From Capitella teleta (Eukaryota > Annelida > Polychaeta > Capitellidae), in the NCBI GenBank assembly GCA_000328365.1, contig KB311498.1, positions 51,828-115,827 of the forward strand: DNA of 64,000 nt, read 5' to 3'. The position numbers and the translations under genes are program-made. The notes beneath the pieces were generated by a model. It did not search any database. It was not told the origin of the DNA and was given only the letters and a program-made list of their open reading frames with translations. Shown here piece after piece: positions 27,101 to 39,240 of this stretch (positions are counted from its first letter, which is position 1; every line of letters starts with the position of its first letter).

Positions 27101-30082
27101 AACGAGCCATTAGCATTCAGGTAATAAGAGAGATAGAGTCGTAATTGTCGATCGGCTGTGTGCATGCAGATCTCCTTCAACTTGCTTTCAGTGTCGTAAC
27201 CCTGGAAATTATGAACAAAATTATTTAAAAAAATTTCTATTATTCTACATAACTATTTCATGAATAAACATATATTTTAATTTGTTATCTAAGAATCAGT
27301 GGCTACACCAGAGCTGTAAGAATCTCATTACTTAGCAGAAAACTCTTACCTGGAAATTTCTAATAATTAAATGAAAGACAAGAATGCCATATACTGTACC
27401 ATGTTTATGAGGAGCCTAGAAGCCTGGTTCATATCTCTGTCATGCAGCAGAGAAATAGTTTCATCCAAGCCATACGCAATAATTGTCTCAATATGAGCCG
27501 CCTTCTTGCCAAAACGCTCAGATAAATGAGCTTGAATGAGCGGAAGCTGACCGTTCAGCAGCGCCTCAATTGTGGCAGCCTGAAATAAGAAGAAAAAAAT
27601 ATTAGAAAAAAAAAAGAAGAGTAAAATAAAACTCACTTTCTGATCTAACGAGCCCCACACCGCTAGTAACCGCTCTTGGGCTTCCGACATCCAGGAGTTC
27701 AAAGGTACCGCTGAAGAGGGGGTCTGTGAAGATGGCCCACGCGAGAGAAAGGTTCTCAATTTGATGATGTACTCAGTCATCACGCTGAGGATTTGAGTCG
27801 TGTCTTTTTGGAACTGAACGGAAGCCATTCCGATTGACTCAACGGTTTTTTGCTTCGATACAATTCCTTTGACAACGATGTTCAGGTGATTGAGCGTGAT
27901 GACCAGGAGATGCTCAGCAAATTGCTTCGATTGAGTGTCATTAATGTGATGACCTATCGATGAGGTTAGCAAATTGATGACCTCTGACATTTGCTCAAGG
28001 TCAAGGGCATGGTAGGCAATGTCATTTTCCGTTAATGCATGCAGTGATACATCTTTTGGTAAACTGAAAACTGCAAAGAAATATTTTAAATTTCATAAAA
28101 TATACAAAATAAATGATCAAAAGTTCAACTAACTATTTTCACGGCTTTTCAGAAAAAAGGTGACAGTGTCCATCTGTCGATTCTTCAACCCAACTTGCAA
28201 AGTGTGCATTGGGATCGAACATTTGTCCCAAGCGTTGATGCGACAAAGCGTCTCTGCCGATGCAGCTGAGCTATAGAGCATCAGCTGAAACATCAATTTA
28301 GTATCACAGCTAACATTGTACATAATAAACAAACCTTGTTGACTAGATGCTCTTGACTAGTATTGAACGCAACTCCGGAAATTCCCTTCTCACTCAGAAT
28401 GACGGGGGCTGAGAAGCAGCTCTTCGGCAAGAGTATTCGGCATTCAACCTCCACCCTGAAAGAGGGAACCTAATCCTCCTCGTAACTAATTTATTCACGA
28501 TGAACGAACCTGTGCGTGATGATACGCGGCTCAATCATCTCAACGTAGACCAGGACTTGTTTTTCCTTATCAGAGGTGTGAAATAAACACCCTCCAACGA
28601 GCGCTTGCAACTCAATGATTCTCATCTCTTTGATATCCTCAGGAAGAAACACAACATCGCAGCCAGACACAGCGCTGGCTTGACTCAACACACGAGTATC
28701 CCTCTTGGTGAAACCAGTCACTTTAACAGGCGGCAGTTTTGCTGAGAGTTTATTTCTCCATCTCTGATTTTGCGTTGATTTGGGGTTAATTATTTGTGAC
28801 GTAGATCTTTTTATGAGGGTCAGTGGTTTTGAAGGAGCATTTGTGAAGCTGAGTTTGGTGAGGTCGAGGAAAAATAAGTTGCTGAGGAATGAGTAATAGA
28901 GAGTTCTTCCGTCGGGCGACAGACTGAATAGAACTGATGATAAGATGGCTGATCCAGGGAAATCAAACTTGGATAACGGGAACTGGTATCGCAGCTCTAA
29001 ATCCTGATCCATGTTAAAAATATCTGACGAAATGAGTTAAGTAAAATTATATGGATTAATTATTAAATGCAATATCCAAATAGATAAAAACCAAGCAAGG
29101 ATACATAATGTCAAATCAGTGACAAGCAAAAATCCATTGACGTGAGGCACAACTTGTATCAGGACTTCCTTGTTATGCAAGATCTTTCGACTCGTGAGGA
29201 GTCCATCTTTTAGGTGGATATTGAAGCAGAGCAACCATTGGCCATAGAGATACACAGCTCGGTCTCGGTATAGATGAACAACTTTAAGGGAAGCTGAAGA
29301 GTAATTATTGATAATTAAGATGAAGACACTATAAGACAGAGTAATAATACTTGTGTTTTGATTTGGACAGGACAAATTCTCAGGAGATGATGCGACGAGG
29401 TCATTGATATTGATAGAAGATATTTGCGATATATCATCAGTTGAGAAGCTGATTTTCCAAATGTGGATGGAGGAACTGGAAATTGTGGAAAAGGAGATTG
29501 TTTCTGAGCCATCATCTTGGTCTTTGTCACAGTGCGACCAGCAAATACTGAAAAGCAAAGTGACACTAATTATTAGATCGATGAATAACTTAATTTATTT
29601 TCAAAACTAGAAGCCCCTGGATTTGGGTAATGGATAATGGGGGCACTGGGTGTCGATACAGGCTGAGGTTCGATATTTAGTTCGTGAAGTTCGTTGAACT
29701 TGGCCTCTTGCATGAATTGGTGTCGTTCCCAATAATCACGAAGGGCACATCCATGCAATTAGGCAAACACATTTCTTCTTCAACATTTAGCGTAAATTTG
29801 TAATAAACAATCCGTAACCAGCAAATCATCTTACTCTATAACGTCCGAATCGGATGCACACGAGAACCGATTCTCACTGCGCTCAGCTGATTGTTGAAGT
29901 GTGTGGCTATCTAACCAAAATCCCTTCTTCAAATTGAATATGCTAATCTGGTCACCAAGCTTTACAGCTAGAACTCGATTCGATGGGTCATTCTGAACCA
30001 ATCGACTGCCATCTAATAATTCTTTATCATTAAATTCCGAGATGAGGTACTGAAAACTAGAGTCGACCCAGTCTCCTTCCAT
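18136..30082 (-). CDS. SPG11: Spatacsin, complete 38-exon gene
   Basis: Spatacsin works with spastizin and AP-5 in lysosome reformation from late endosomes. Exons in ascending order: 18136-18319, 19740-19891, 19948-20097, 20150-20226, 20362-20533, 20591-20698, 20808-20950, 21561-21746, 21873-21939, 22005-22142, 22195-22494, 22548-22772, 22829-22987, 23039-23176, 23248-23465, 23520-23688, 23759-23866, 23918-24267, 24331-24393, 24449-24653, 24706-24865, 24924-25032, 25099-25331, 25388-25559, 25612-25956, 26014-26111, 26166-26360, 26445-26673, 26724-26935, 26993-27201, 27400-27579, 27637-28070, 28134-28284, 28335-28455, 28510-29023, 29105-29293, 29351-29547, 29835-30082. All phases join: 2435 aa (human about 2443). 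Family blocks include CSIPMHTLQVGLKNRQMDTV, GPFDPSRLFGWQRANTLA, DCFTLACHMEGI, and the C-terminal spatacsin domain (about 2100-2400: MTYIFELL, DALNDAAESYAR). ATG at 30082 was chosen because the upstream in-frame start is only TTG. No frame breaks. The exon 37/38 join (29547/29835) skips a short open frame that does not fit by phase. Confidence 0.95.
18320..19739 (-). other. Large last intron of SPG11
   Basis: At 1.42 kb it is the longest intron in a gene whose other introns are mostly 50-70 bp. It contains a poly-A run near 19238-19259 and an (ATT)n array near 19314-19340. No further exon is seen. Confidence 0.7.
21100..21113. promoter_or_regulatory. X-box palindrome in SPG11 intron
   Basis: GTTACCATGGCAAC, identical to the site at 3847-3860, inside the 610-bp SPG11 intron 20951-21560, which is another unusually long intron of this gene. 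Confidence 0.45.
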
Positions 30083-31300
30083 GTTGATCACAAGCCAAAA
30101 CAATCCCCTGGGAGCGTTTATCCTTTAAACGTCTGGGGCTATATGGTGGTTATATACGTATTACGTGGTTATCGAGTCCTCTTTGCTAGACGCTCGCCGT
30201 GCCACTCCTTTCCTTTTATGCGTCGCATCCTTGCCCTTCAAAGAAGCCGAATGAGTGGAACGGCTAAGTCAACGCATGCACAGAATAATGCTGTGTATGC
30301 ATTACGCACTGTGCGCTACATGTATACATTGTATTATAAGTATTACATGCATGCATCTGAGCATGTTGCACAAACCCTGCAGCGCCAATATATCAGGGAA
30401 TACTGTTTAATAGTGTTCATTTCAAATGCCAATTAAATAAATACTGCGGCATTCATAATTTGTGAAAATAGATCAACAAATCGAGAAAGAAGAATACTAT
30501 ATAGATGATACACGGTGGATTTAATTAGCAATATCATTATAGGGAGCTTCGCCGCCTTTATAGGCTATATCAAGGAGTAAAATTTAGCTATGAGAGAATC
30601 TATATACATGTATATTATAGGCCTACCATAGGCCTAAAGGAGCATAGGAGCGCACTAAAAGAAGAACGCAAAGTACAAGACTAACAAGGGTCTTAAGCAT
30701 AGAGGACTGCATGTGCTTGTAGGTGCTTATGTCAATTTCAATCAGCAAATAATTGTCATCCATTTTTCTTCCTGTCATAATGTGTACACAGATCCTTTTA
30801 TGGCATCCGTTTCATTCTTCGCGGTTTCTTGAACTTAAGTCTTCTCACTTGACCTTTTGACCTATTCAGCCAAGTTTTGGTATATGTATGAGATTAAGAG
30901 ATGCTAACTTATATGGATACTTTCTGAAGTTTCTTCTGTTCGGAATGAGATGCCAGATGTCTTTAATCAGTTTAATGCATTAATTGGATCATCATTACAA
31001 TTTACAACCATTTCACTGCATATCTAAATGACACTTGCAGAGCTCAGTTAAACAATTTCATACAACCATGATCTACATGTAGTCCTGTACTGGCAGCTGA
31101 AAACTGTACTGAACTTCTTCAGCTCAGTTGATGTCTGTTGATATGGTGTAAAAAGACAAAAAAAAACAAAAAACAAAACAAAAAAACAGCCCAACGGTTT
31201 CTCTAACACAATGAAAACCTGGAACATGTTTATGTACACACATAAGATAAACGAGTGTAACAGGAATTGAAAACAAGGAGACAAATTCAGGTAAAAACAA
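30083..31300. other. SPG11 upstream region
   Basis: No exon seen. It should contain the SPG11 promoter, but no clear core promoter motif stands out. ATGCAT/ACATGT-rich words occur around 30.3-30.6 kb. Confidence 0.5.
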
Positions 31301-31304
31301 AATT

Positions 31305-31310
31305 TTTATT
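31305..31310 (-). terminator. Poly(A) signal of the short spliced chain
   Basis: AATAAA on the minus strand about 50 bp inside the terminal exon of the candidate chain (acceptor at 31362-31363). Confidence 0.5.
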
Positions 31311-31526
31311 TGTGGTTTGAAAAATTTAGTCATAAGATCACTTGATTTCATTATCCACATTCTGAAAGGAGATATAAATAAAATAAAATAATTGACACAA
31401 ATTAAATCACCTTATTCACTCCACTGACAAAGGCATCTATAAGACCACACCGCAATTGTGCGTGTAAAATGAGGTACTCTGTTGACAACTGACAAAGCAG
31501 TCGTAGGTTAGCGCAATAGTGCCACG

Positions 31527-32326
31527 CTAGAGTAACTCCGGATCAGAGCCATCACTGCAACTAAAATTGAAAATGGATACTAATTTTGAACCAAGAGATG
31601 TATAACTCACCCAGCAGATGGTTTGCATGGACAGGCATTCTGTGCATCAGATTTAAAGAGCGGGTATCCCGAGCACCTAAAGGGAACACAAGGAAATGTT
31701 GATGATCAGCTCAAATTAGACCTCGTTTGAGGTGAAAATTAAGAGATTTCCTTTAAAGAGAAGCGTAAAATATTGCCAAGAAGAGAGGACAAAAACATGG
31801 ATGGAAAAGGGAAGCAGTAATATTAGAATCACGCAAGAGGAGAAGAGTTGTATACCGATCGCTGATAGTCACCCGAATGAGGAGGGAGTGGACATGGCAG
31901 GAGGAGGAACTCAAATCGAAATCTGCAGAATCCTAATTCAAACTTATGAAGAGAAGGACCGAATCAGGAGCTAGAACATAGTCATATTAGAAAGAAGCCA
32001 AGTGATATCAAATTGCATGATGTCGAAGGGTATATGTGATCCCCCGTAAGAAAACATGGTACAGAATAATAATAAAATATATAAAATGAAAACCACCATT
32101 CCTTTCAACTCGGAAAAAATCTTTGCATTTGTAGAAAAATCCCAGACACAATTTGTGAATAAACTTCCGAAAAGGAGATACTACTGACTCAAAAAAAGTC
32201 CCTTTAGAGGCGAGTCGTGGGAGTGACACGGGAATGAATTGTTTTGCTTGGGTGCGATCGGTGGATGGAAGAGGCGTGGATTCGCAGGGAAGACGGGAGG
32301 TTTCTCCGCACCACACGACGACAGAG
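31527..32326 (-). CDS. Candidate spliced cysteine-rich C-terminal coding chain
   Basis: Three exons with good splice sites: 32185-32326, 31611-31676 and 31411-31560 (stop at 31527-31529). A terminal exon from 31361 downward carries AATAAA. Phases agree throughout. Read in frame, the product contains SSCGAEKPPVFPANPRLFH, then CSGYPLFKSDAQNACPCKPS and ends CSDGSDPELL, with seven cysteines. The first exon starts with two bases of a codon, exactly the phase left by hnRNP M exon 32994-33144, so this may be an alternative 3' end of that transcript replacing the last strand of RRM3. It could instead be a small independent gene, with a possible ATG at about 32343 (MSSFIFSALSSC), or untranslated exons. 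No homologue is recognised. Confidence 0.35.
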
Positions 32327-32403
32327 CTGAAAATATGAAAGAAGACATGCCGACAAGCCAAAGGAAAATGACGGAAAATTCTTCAAAGAGATATTCACTA
32401 AAC

Positions 32404-32409
32404 TTTATT
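32404..32409 (-). terminator. hnRNP M poly(A) signal
   Basis: AATAAA on the minus strand about 400 bp beyond the hnRNP M stop codon. Confidence 0.5.
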
Positions 32410-32810
32410 TGATCACCAAACAAATCTACAAATCATGGACAAAAATCGCCAAAAATGGAAAAACCAGATTGACAAGAAACATTAATATTTTTTTGATATT
32501 AAAACAAGATATATCATGAAATACAATAAAATAAAGAAGAAGAGGCATGAAGGAAGGGTATGTCATCGTTCAGAAGAGAGAATTCAGGGCGTGGGGGGTC
32601 ATAAGGTCATCGTCACTCTTGTCCACAGGAGATAAATTCGCTGGGCAGCATTTGAAAGTGTCTAAAAACAGGACAAGAGCTTCACAAAACGTCTCGTTTT
32701 CTCTCTCTGCCAAGAAGACTGCAGATCAGAGGGGAAAGCATGGACCCAATGGAATAAATCACAACGCCCCAAATGACGACTTCAGCACAAGAACAAACGG
32801 TGTCTACCGT

Positions 32811-35800
32811 TTAATGCTTCTCCAGTCGAACTTCAATTTGTCGCCCATCGAATCGTGCTCCATTCATCAGATCTGACGCAACGGTTAAGGCAAAATGACC
32901 GCTAATATACGCGACTAGCGAACAAACAGTTGAAAACACATGACCAAAACAGGCTCAAGCATATAGACGTCACACTAATAATGCAAAGGATACTGACTGC
33001 CCTCCTGGCATCATCTGAGGTGGTAAACTTGACCACACCAAATCCTTTTGAGCGGCCGTTTTCCATTTTAATCTCGGTGTATCTGACGTCTCCACAATCT
33101 CTGAACTTCTCCTTTAAGCCTTGCCATGTGACGGAGAAAGGCAGCTGAAAACATTACAAAAACCCGTCCCATACAGATGAGGGAGCCAGGACTAAATGGG
33201 TCTACTCACGTTCCTCACAAACACTGAACAGGCGTCCTCATTCTCCCCTCTGTTCATGCTGTTGCTGCTGCGCTGTCTGTCCATTCCCCCGCGGCTGCCT
33301 CCAGCTGCCATGGAGTTCAGTCCCATCTGCTGAGACCCCGTACTTCCCCCCATGGAGGCCCCCATCTGAGACCCCATTCCCCCCATGCTGCTCATCCCCC
33401 CCATCCCCCCTTCCCCCATAGCTCCTCCCATCGACCCTTGACCCAAGCTGCTCAAACCCCCCATCCCCCCGGCCATGCCGCCACCCATTTCGGACATAAC
33501 CCCCGATGAACTCATCCCCCCTGAACCCAAACTTCCCATGTTCCCCATTCCTGAGCCGGATGAACCGAAGTTGCCCATGATCCCAGTACCAAGCCCACTG
33601 CCTCCTAAATTACCAGTCATGGGGTTCATATTCCCCATGCCCATGCCAGAATTCATTCCGTTACCGCCCATTCCACCCCCCATGTTTCCTGCCATGTTAC
33701 CCATGCCAAGGTTACCGATATTAGCTGCCATGTTGGGTGCCATATTAGGAGCCATATTTCCTCCCATATTGCCTGCCATGCTGCCCATCCCACCCATGTT
33801 GCCCATGTTATTCATGCCTGCGTTCATTGGCATGTTGCCCATGTTCATGTTGCCTGCAACGAAATCAAATTGCATCATGTACTGCACTCGGAATCATGCT
33901 GTCTCACCCATATTTCCCATTCCCTGGTTGCTGCCGCCTCCACTCAGATTGCTGAAGTTGGTTAAACACAAAGCGTCTGAAACGAGTGGAGTCATAATAC
34001 ACTGCAAATTGGTTGACAAAAGAAAGGACTCACTTGCAATCTGCGAGACATTTTGCAAAGGCGTGCCACTGGCTCCGAGGCCCATACCAACGGTTTTCAA
34101 ACCAGCTGAAGATAATCATTAAATGATCACTCACGACAAGAAGCACCGTTTGCTCACCAGGGATGCGATCAGGCACGTACTGCTTACAGTCAGGGGAAAC
34201 TTCGCTCATTTTGTCCATGCGTACAGCCATGGTGCGATCATACAGGGGCTGGTTATGAAACATGGAGATGGCCTGCACCGCCTCCATGGCATGCTCAAAG
34301 CGCACAATTCCCATGCCTCGACTCTTGCCCTCTTTGTCCATCTTTAGTTCGCAAGACACCACGTTGCCGGCCATTTTGAAGATGTCTTTCAACTTGCGAT
34401 CCGACACTTTGTAATCAAGCTAGTAAACACGAGATCATGACACAGATTTGGCGCGAGGAATGAGACTTACGTTGGCAACAAACACTTGCTGAGTGAGATT
34501 CGATGGATCAATTTCCAGCTGAGATAACATTTGCAGATTGATGTTAATCCCTCCGCTGCTGCATATGGGCATCATGCCTCCTCCACCCCCTCCTCCTCCA
34601 CCACCTCCGCCTCCTCCACCGCCTCCTCCCATGTTGTTCATGATGCCACCCCCTCCCCCGCCCCCTCCCCCTCCTCCTCCCATCAGACTTCCTCCTCTGT
34701 TGCCCATTCCTCCGCCTCCTGCATCGCGGTCGAATCCTTTGGGTTTCTCCCGTTCGTGTCTGATTCGGTCTTTCTCCCTCTCCTCACGAACCACAATCTG
34801 TCTCCCTTTCACCTCGTAACGATGGAATGTGTCGATGGCTTTCATCGCAGTGTCACGACCCCGCACCTCAATCACTCTGAGTGAGACAGTGCTGAGTTAA
34901 TCGCAATAAAACACAGTGTTGTACTCACCCGTGGCCTGTCGGTTTGCCATCTGGACCCTCGTACAACTCCACATATGTAACTGAATCCATACCAACTGGG
35001 TTCAGAAATAGAGTTGAATTAAAATGCTCAAGCAACCACATGCATGTATACTGACGTTTCTGTCTGAACAGGTCTTTCAAATCCTGCCATCTGACCTCAA
35101 AAGGAATGTTGCAGATGTACAGACGCACTCTCAGGTTCCCATCTCCACGACCATCTCGCCTACGCTCTCGATCTCTGCTTCGATCACGATCTCTGTCTCC
35201 CCGATCCGCTCTCTTCCAATCTCTGGACGCGGGAGAGCGCGATCTGGAGCGACGAACGGGAGATCTTGATCGCGATCTGCAGGCAAAGTGAATTTGTTTG
35301 ATACAGGGAAGGCGAGCAAACTCATTGGGAAAACTTCAGTCTACAAAGGCAGACCGTTTCACCATTGTTAGGGCATGCTGTAGGTCTGCGTACCTCGTCA
35401 GACGATAAACCACTACTTTTGCCGTATACTGACTGCAAGGCTCCACACTCAACCAATCGTATGATAAATATACACATAATTATTATCTGACAAATCTCTG
35501 TGTTTAAGCACTCCAGACATTAAATGGTATATTTAATTATTTATGTTGCAAGAAAAAGCAATATTAGCCTGTGGCATCATGTCAAACTTACATAAATCAA
35601 AACCGACAAAAAAAATCACTTCATGCATCTTGCACAACTTTCAAATGAAAATAAATAAAACTGTTCAGATACTGACTGGTGATGCACAAAATTATATGAA
35701 AATATTGCTTAATAAATATGTACCGCAAGGATAGAAAAGTCAAATGTTGAGCTGCTTAATGCGGGAAAATTGTATGCGCATGCGTGAATGTTAACTTTGC

Positions 35801-36584
35801 ATTACACCGGCAGTGCTCTGGCTTCGTTATAACCCGTGGAGAGCAGGTCATGTGAGACAGCAATCTCCCAGGGCGCAGAAAACCCATTTTTACATTACTT
35901 TTGTGCTTGGATCCATTTTAAGTTTGTTTTTGGGACTTGTTTCAGACGTAATTTAGTACCAGGCTCTACCTTACATGGCTCTGCAGCGCCTGGTACCTTC
36001 ATTAATATCATTTTGAAGCGTAGACTTCTAGAAATCATGGTTCGTTAACTGGGCTTGAATGCGTTTACCGTAGAGCGAGACCCCTGCCTTGGTGTAGTAT
36101 GTCAGCTAAGTCTTAGTCTATATGATGATGATCATAAATCATAAATCATAAATCATAGGGATGTTTAGTAAAACATGTAAACAGGTTGAAGTATACGAAA
36201 CGACAATCATGATTATTATGATCATCATCATGATTCATCATTTCATCATTCATAACAAAAGCCAAATTTCAAAAGGCTTTCTATTTTAACAAGTGACTGC
36301 AATCTGTCTTGATAAAACAAGCGTCAAGGTCAGGCCAAAATTAACCACGAGGACAAAGTCAACAGGAGGCAGAGCGGGGAAGAGAGGGCGAGGAAGGTTG
36401 GGGGTAGGGGGATGTCAGAGGGGTGGGGGGGGGGTGCCGCGAGTCGGCCACAATGTGGGACAGACGCCGAAGCACAGGTCACAGCATCTGAAGCATACCG
36501 ATCTCTGGAATCTCGCTGAGAAAAATCTCCATTATCTTGCATTTCTTGTGACGCTTGCTCGAACATTGTAGGTTGTTCTTCCAT
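32811..36584 (-). CDS. HNRNPM: hnRNP M / MYEF2-type protein with three RRMs
   Basis: A nuclear pre-mRNA-binding splicing regulator. Exons in ascending order: 32811-32872, 32994-33144, 33210-33853, 33908-33976, 34034-34105, 34158-34419, 34471-34876, 34929-34995, 35056-35276, 36499-36584; all GT-AG, 679 aa (human HNRNPM about 730). An Arg/Ser-Arg/Asp-rich tail lies at about 29-70. RRM1 (about 77-150) has RLYICNIPFEVRWQDLKDLF and VTYVELYEG. A poly-Gly linker follows. RRM2 (256-331) has VFVANLDYKVSDRKLKDIF and RGMGIVRFEHAMEAVQAISM. A Met/Gly/Asn-rich repeat region lies at about 395-590 (GNMGNMGGMGSM type), corresponding to the family's Met-rich repeats. RRM3 (604-676) has VFVRNLPFSVTWQGLKEKF and GFGVVKFTTSDDARRA. 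The ATG at 36584 has a good context (AAAATGG); the upstream in-frame TTG was not used. HNRNPM and MYEF2 are vertebrate paralogues, so orthology is to the pair. The last intron uses an unusual GTATCC donor. Confidence 0.94.
34585..34680 (-). repeat. Glycine-codon microsatellite in hnRNP M
   Basis: In-frame GGA/GGN repeats encode two long glycine runs between RRM1 and RRM2, interrupted by IMNNM. The tract is prone to length change. Poly-Pro open frames on the plus strand here are shadows. Confidence 0.8.
36122..36162. repeat. Short tandem repeat of ATAAATC units
   Basis: Three to four copies of an ATAAATC heptamer after a GAT-rich stretch, in the 1.2 kb first intron of the hnRNP M gene. Confidence 0.6.
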
Positions 36585-36620
36585 TTTGATTTCTTCAGTA
36601 ACAACAAAATTCAGTGACAA

Positions 36621-37252
36621 AAACTTCAGACGCCATGAACGATCACGTGGTCAAGGCTCAAACATTTACTACAGTGGCATATGAAAGTAGAAGAGAGGTT
36701 ATTACGGATTCAGGGATAAGGGCAGGTGCGATTGACAGAGAAGTAAATCTAGACAGAACAATCTGGGCATTTGAAAGGAAATGAATCGAGTTTTGCCATC
36801 CTATCTCTAGCTATTGTGTCTTTTAATGATCATTATCGAAATGCTGCTTTGAGTTGGCTAATAATTATTTCTCGGGAAAAACATTGCGACTGCAGATAAA
36901 ACGCATGTGTTTTAGTCAGTGATTAAATTTCTATCACAACAGTCCTCATACGTGTGCATGGGCAAATCAGGGGAATCCCAAATAAAACATTCGTCGTGTT
37001 GATGTGGTATTTCTGATCACGATTCTAAATTTCTGATAGACATACTCCACATACATAGTATTGTACTGATGCAGATATAATTATATAATGTTTGCGCGAC
37101 ATGAATTCTACTACAGTGTAGAATACCCTTATTTCTGCAACTTTTGAGAAGCCTATAATTATTCTAGGCTTCGACCTCTAACCCTATAAACCCGAATAAA
37201 CTCTATTCTAAGAATAGGATATCGATTTCCTTCACAAAACGATTGCATTCTG

Positions 37253-37287
<35 letters not shown>

Positions 37288-38421
37288 GTATAATCCCAAA
37301 ACAAAATGACTTTGATAGACGATGAAATTGACTGGAATGATACTCCAACGAGTGCTTTACTCGAATGCAAACCGACTTTTGAAAAATTTGCCTCTGAAGT
37401 GTAATATCCAGAAACCGCCAAATCGGACACAGTGTATCAACCACACAGCATATGGGTCATCAAACAAAAGACAACCAGGTCTACCATGGATTGGCCCAGT
37501 TCTGGATGTCTTAGTGACAGAAATACAACAGGACTGACAAATCTGGTGATCTCACGGAAAACCTCAGTCCAAAATTCTTCTCATATGTTATTGGTGTGTG
37601 AGTCAGATCGGACTGGGAATATATGACCATGAAAATCGAACATTTATATTTCGACCCCTTGTCGATTGTTCCTCCAATTGAACAGGGTTATTTTCATTTC
37701 TCGGAACTTTCGGGAATCTGCGTGGGAATCAAATTTAACCCGTCATCCCCGTTTAGAGACATGTATAATGTATATACTGTGTGTGTCGCCTTTTGAATCA
37801 ATTTAAAAAGCTGTCCTCATTAAGTTCATTACGGTAATATGAGGAAGACGGGTTATATCATACGGACCTCTTTACGAATACGGATTCGACTAATAAAATT
37901 TGTTTCCTTTTCGTAAGGCGACCAAACTTGGGAGGCATAGTCAAGGTGGCTCCGGAGTAGACCACGTAGACTCCCAAGGAGTCAAGGGACAGACAAGGCA
38001 AGACATACATCAGTATGTGTCGATAATTCTTACGACTCGATTACTTTACCTAAATTCCCATAAAATCGATCACATGATCCATACAAATGTTCTTGTTTTA
38101 TAAACCACTTGCCGGCGGCTGAAATGATTTATGAAGACAACATTTGGACATACCGGGTAAGGGGACTTACCCTATTTTACACCACATATTATTATGCTTT
38201 ACACACTACAATTCATGGACGGATTGACAGGTCGTGTAGATGATGAGCAGTGTACATATCCGATTGAAACGAGGCCGTATTCATTATTGAGGAATGTTGT
38301 TTTTTTTTCGTCATGTTTTGTCATTACAGTCGCCCTTGCAAAATTAAATCCTGATCCCTTATGTCTTAGTTTCCCCGTTGTTGCTTTCCAACCCCCTGAT
38401 CCACCCAAAATTTCGAACACG

Positions 38422-38456
<35 letters not shown>

Positions 38457-38510
38457 GTATATATCAAAATATATCATCATAATAATTATACTGTAATATA
38501 TGTTAGTACA
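36621..38510. other. Non-coding intergenic DNA
   Basis: No exon recognised. Contains a poly-T run at about 37258-37284 and a poly-A run at about 38426-38452. Confidence 0.6.
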
Positions 38511-38788
38511 GACCTTGGAGGTCGAGGTCCCGGGTTCGAGACCGATCAGGCCACGGGCGTTATGATTGTGAATTATAATTGTAATCCGTTATAATTCTAA
38601 TTCTTCGGTGACTCTGTAGTGCTGCCCAACTGCGTAACAAGGCTGGGCGTTGTGTACTACTATCTATGGTGGTATGTAGGATAAAGAACCCTTGGATTTT
38701 ATTGATAAGAGTAGGGGGAAACCCCGGTACCGGGCTTCTGTTCTGACGCCCGTATCACCCGAATGGGTTCAGTGGAGACATACCCCCC
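38511..38788 (+). mobile_element. tRNA-SINE, 5'-truncated copy
   Basis: Aligns by eye with the complete copy at 57452-57787 from the B-box region (CCGGGTTCGAGACCGATC) through GCCACGGGCGTTATGATTGTG, GGTGACTCTGTAGTGCTGCC, AACAAGGCTGGGCG and the GGGGGAAACC...CCGGGC block. The tRNA 5' half is absent. Scattered substitutions suggest an older insertion than the 57 kb copy. Confidence 0.8.
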
Positions 38789-39111
38789 CCCCCTCTTCCA
38801 TCATGCCTCATGCCTCATATGATAGTACATATAGCCATTTTTTCAATTCAGCCAGGTCTATCATTCATTTTTTTTATCAGCAATTTTAGTTCCGCTTGGA
38901 GGTGTGAGTAAATGCATGTACTTTTTAAATCAATTACCAGGATTAGAGATTGCCAATACGATGGAACCCTATTTACTGAATTATATCAAATTTTCAGGTC
39001 GCGCCAGAAATGAAGCCATATCGTCCATATCGAGAATAAAATATTGAACACAAAGAAACGATACAATTTCCATATGAAACATACCCCAAGTTCGAATTCT
39101 ACATCTGGGGA

Positions 39112-39240
39112 ACTGCAACGGCGCAGTGGTATAGTGATATAGTCGTATAGCGCGCTCGCCTAACGTGCAGAGTCGGTGAGGCAACTTACCAGAGTCGAAT
39201 TTCGCGGCCTGTAAACCCCAATGCTCACCACAGCATGAAA
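39112..39240 (+). mobile_element. Possible tRNA-derived SINE head
   Basis: GGCGCAGTGGTATAGTGATA, then GCGCGCTCGCCTAACGTGCAGAG with an anticodon-like loop, and a B-box-like GAGTCGAATTTCGCGGCC. The internal insertion between the A-box and anticodon regions argues against a working tRNA. The 3' limit is unclear. Confidence 0.45.

Noticed and set aside
29573-29758. 61-codon minus-strand frame within SPG11 intron 1
   Set aside because: Looks protein-like, but no donor gives the phase required by the next exon and no good acceptor precedes it. Direct joining of 29835 to 29547 is in phase.
33475-34122. Proline/Met-rich plus-strand frames over hnRNP M
   Set aside because: Complement of Gly/Met codons of the real minus-strand exons, and it crosses their introns.
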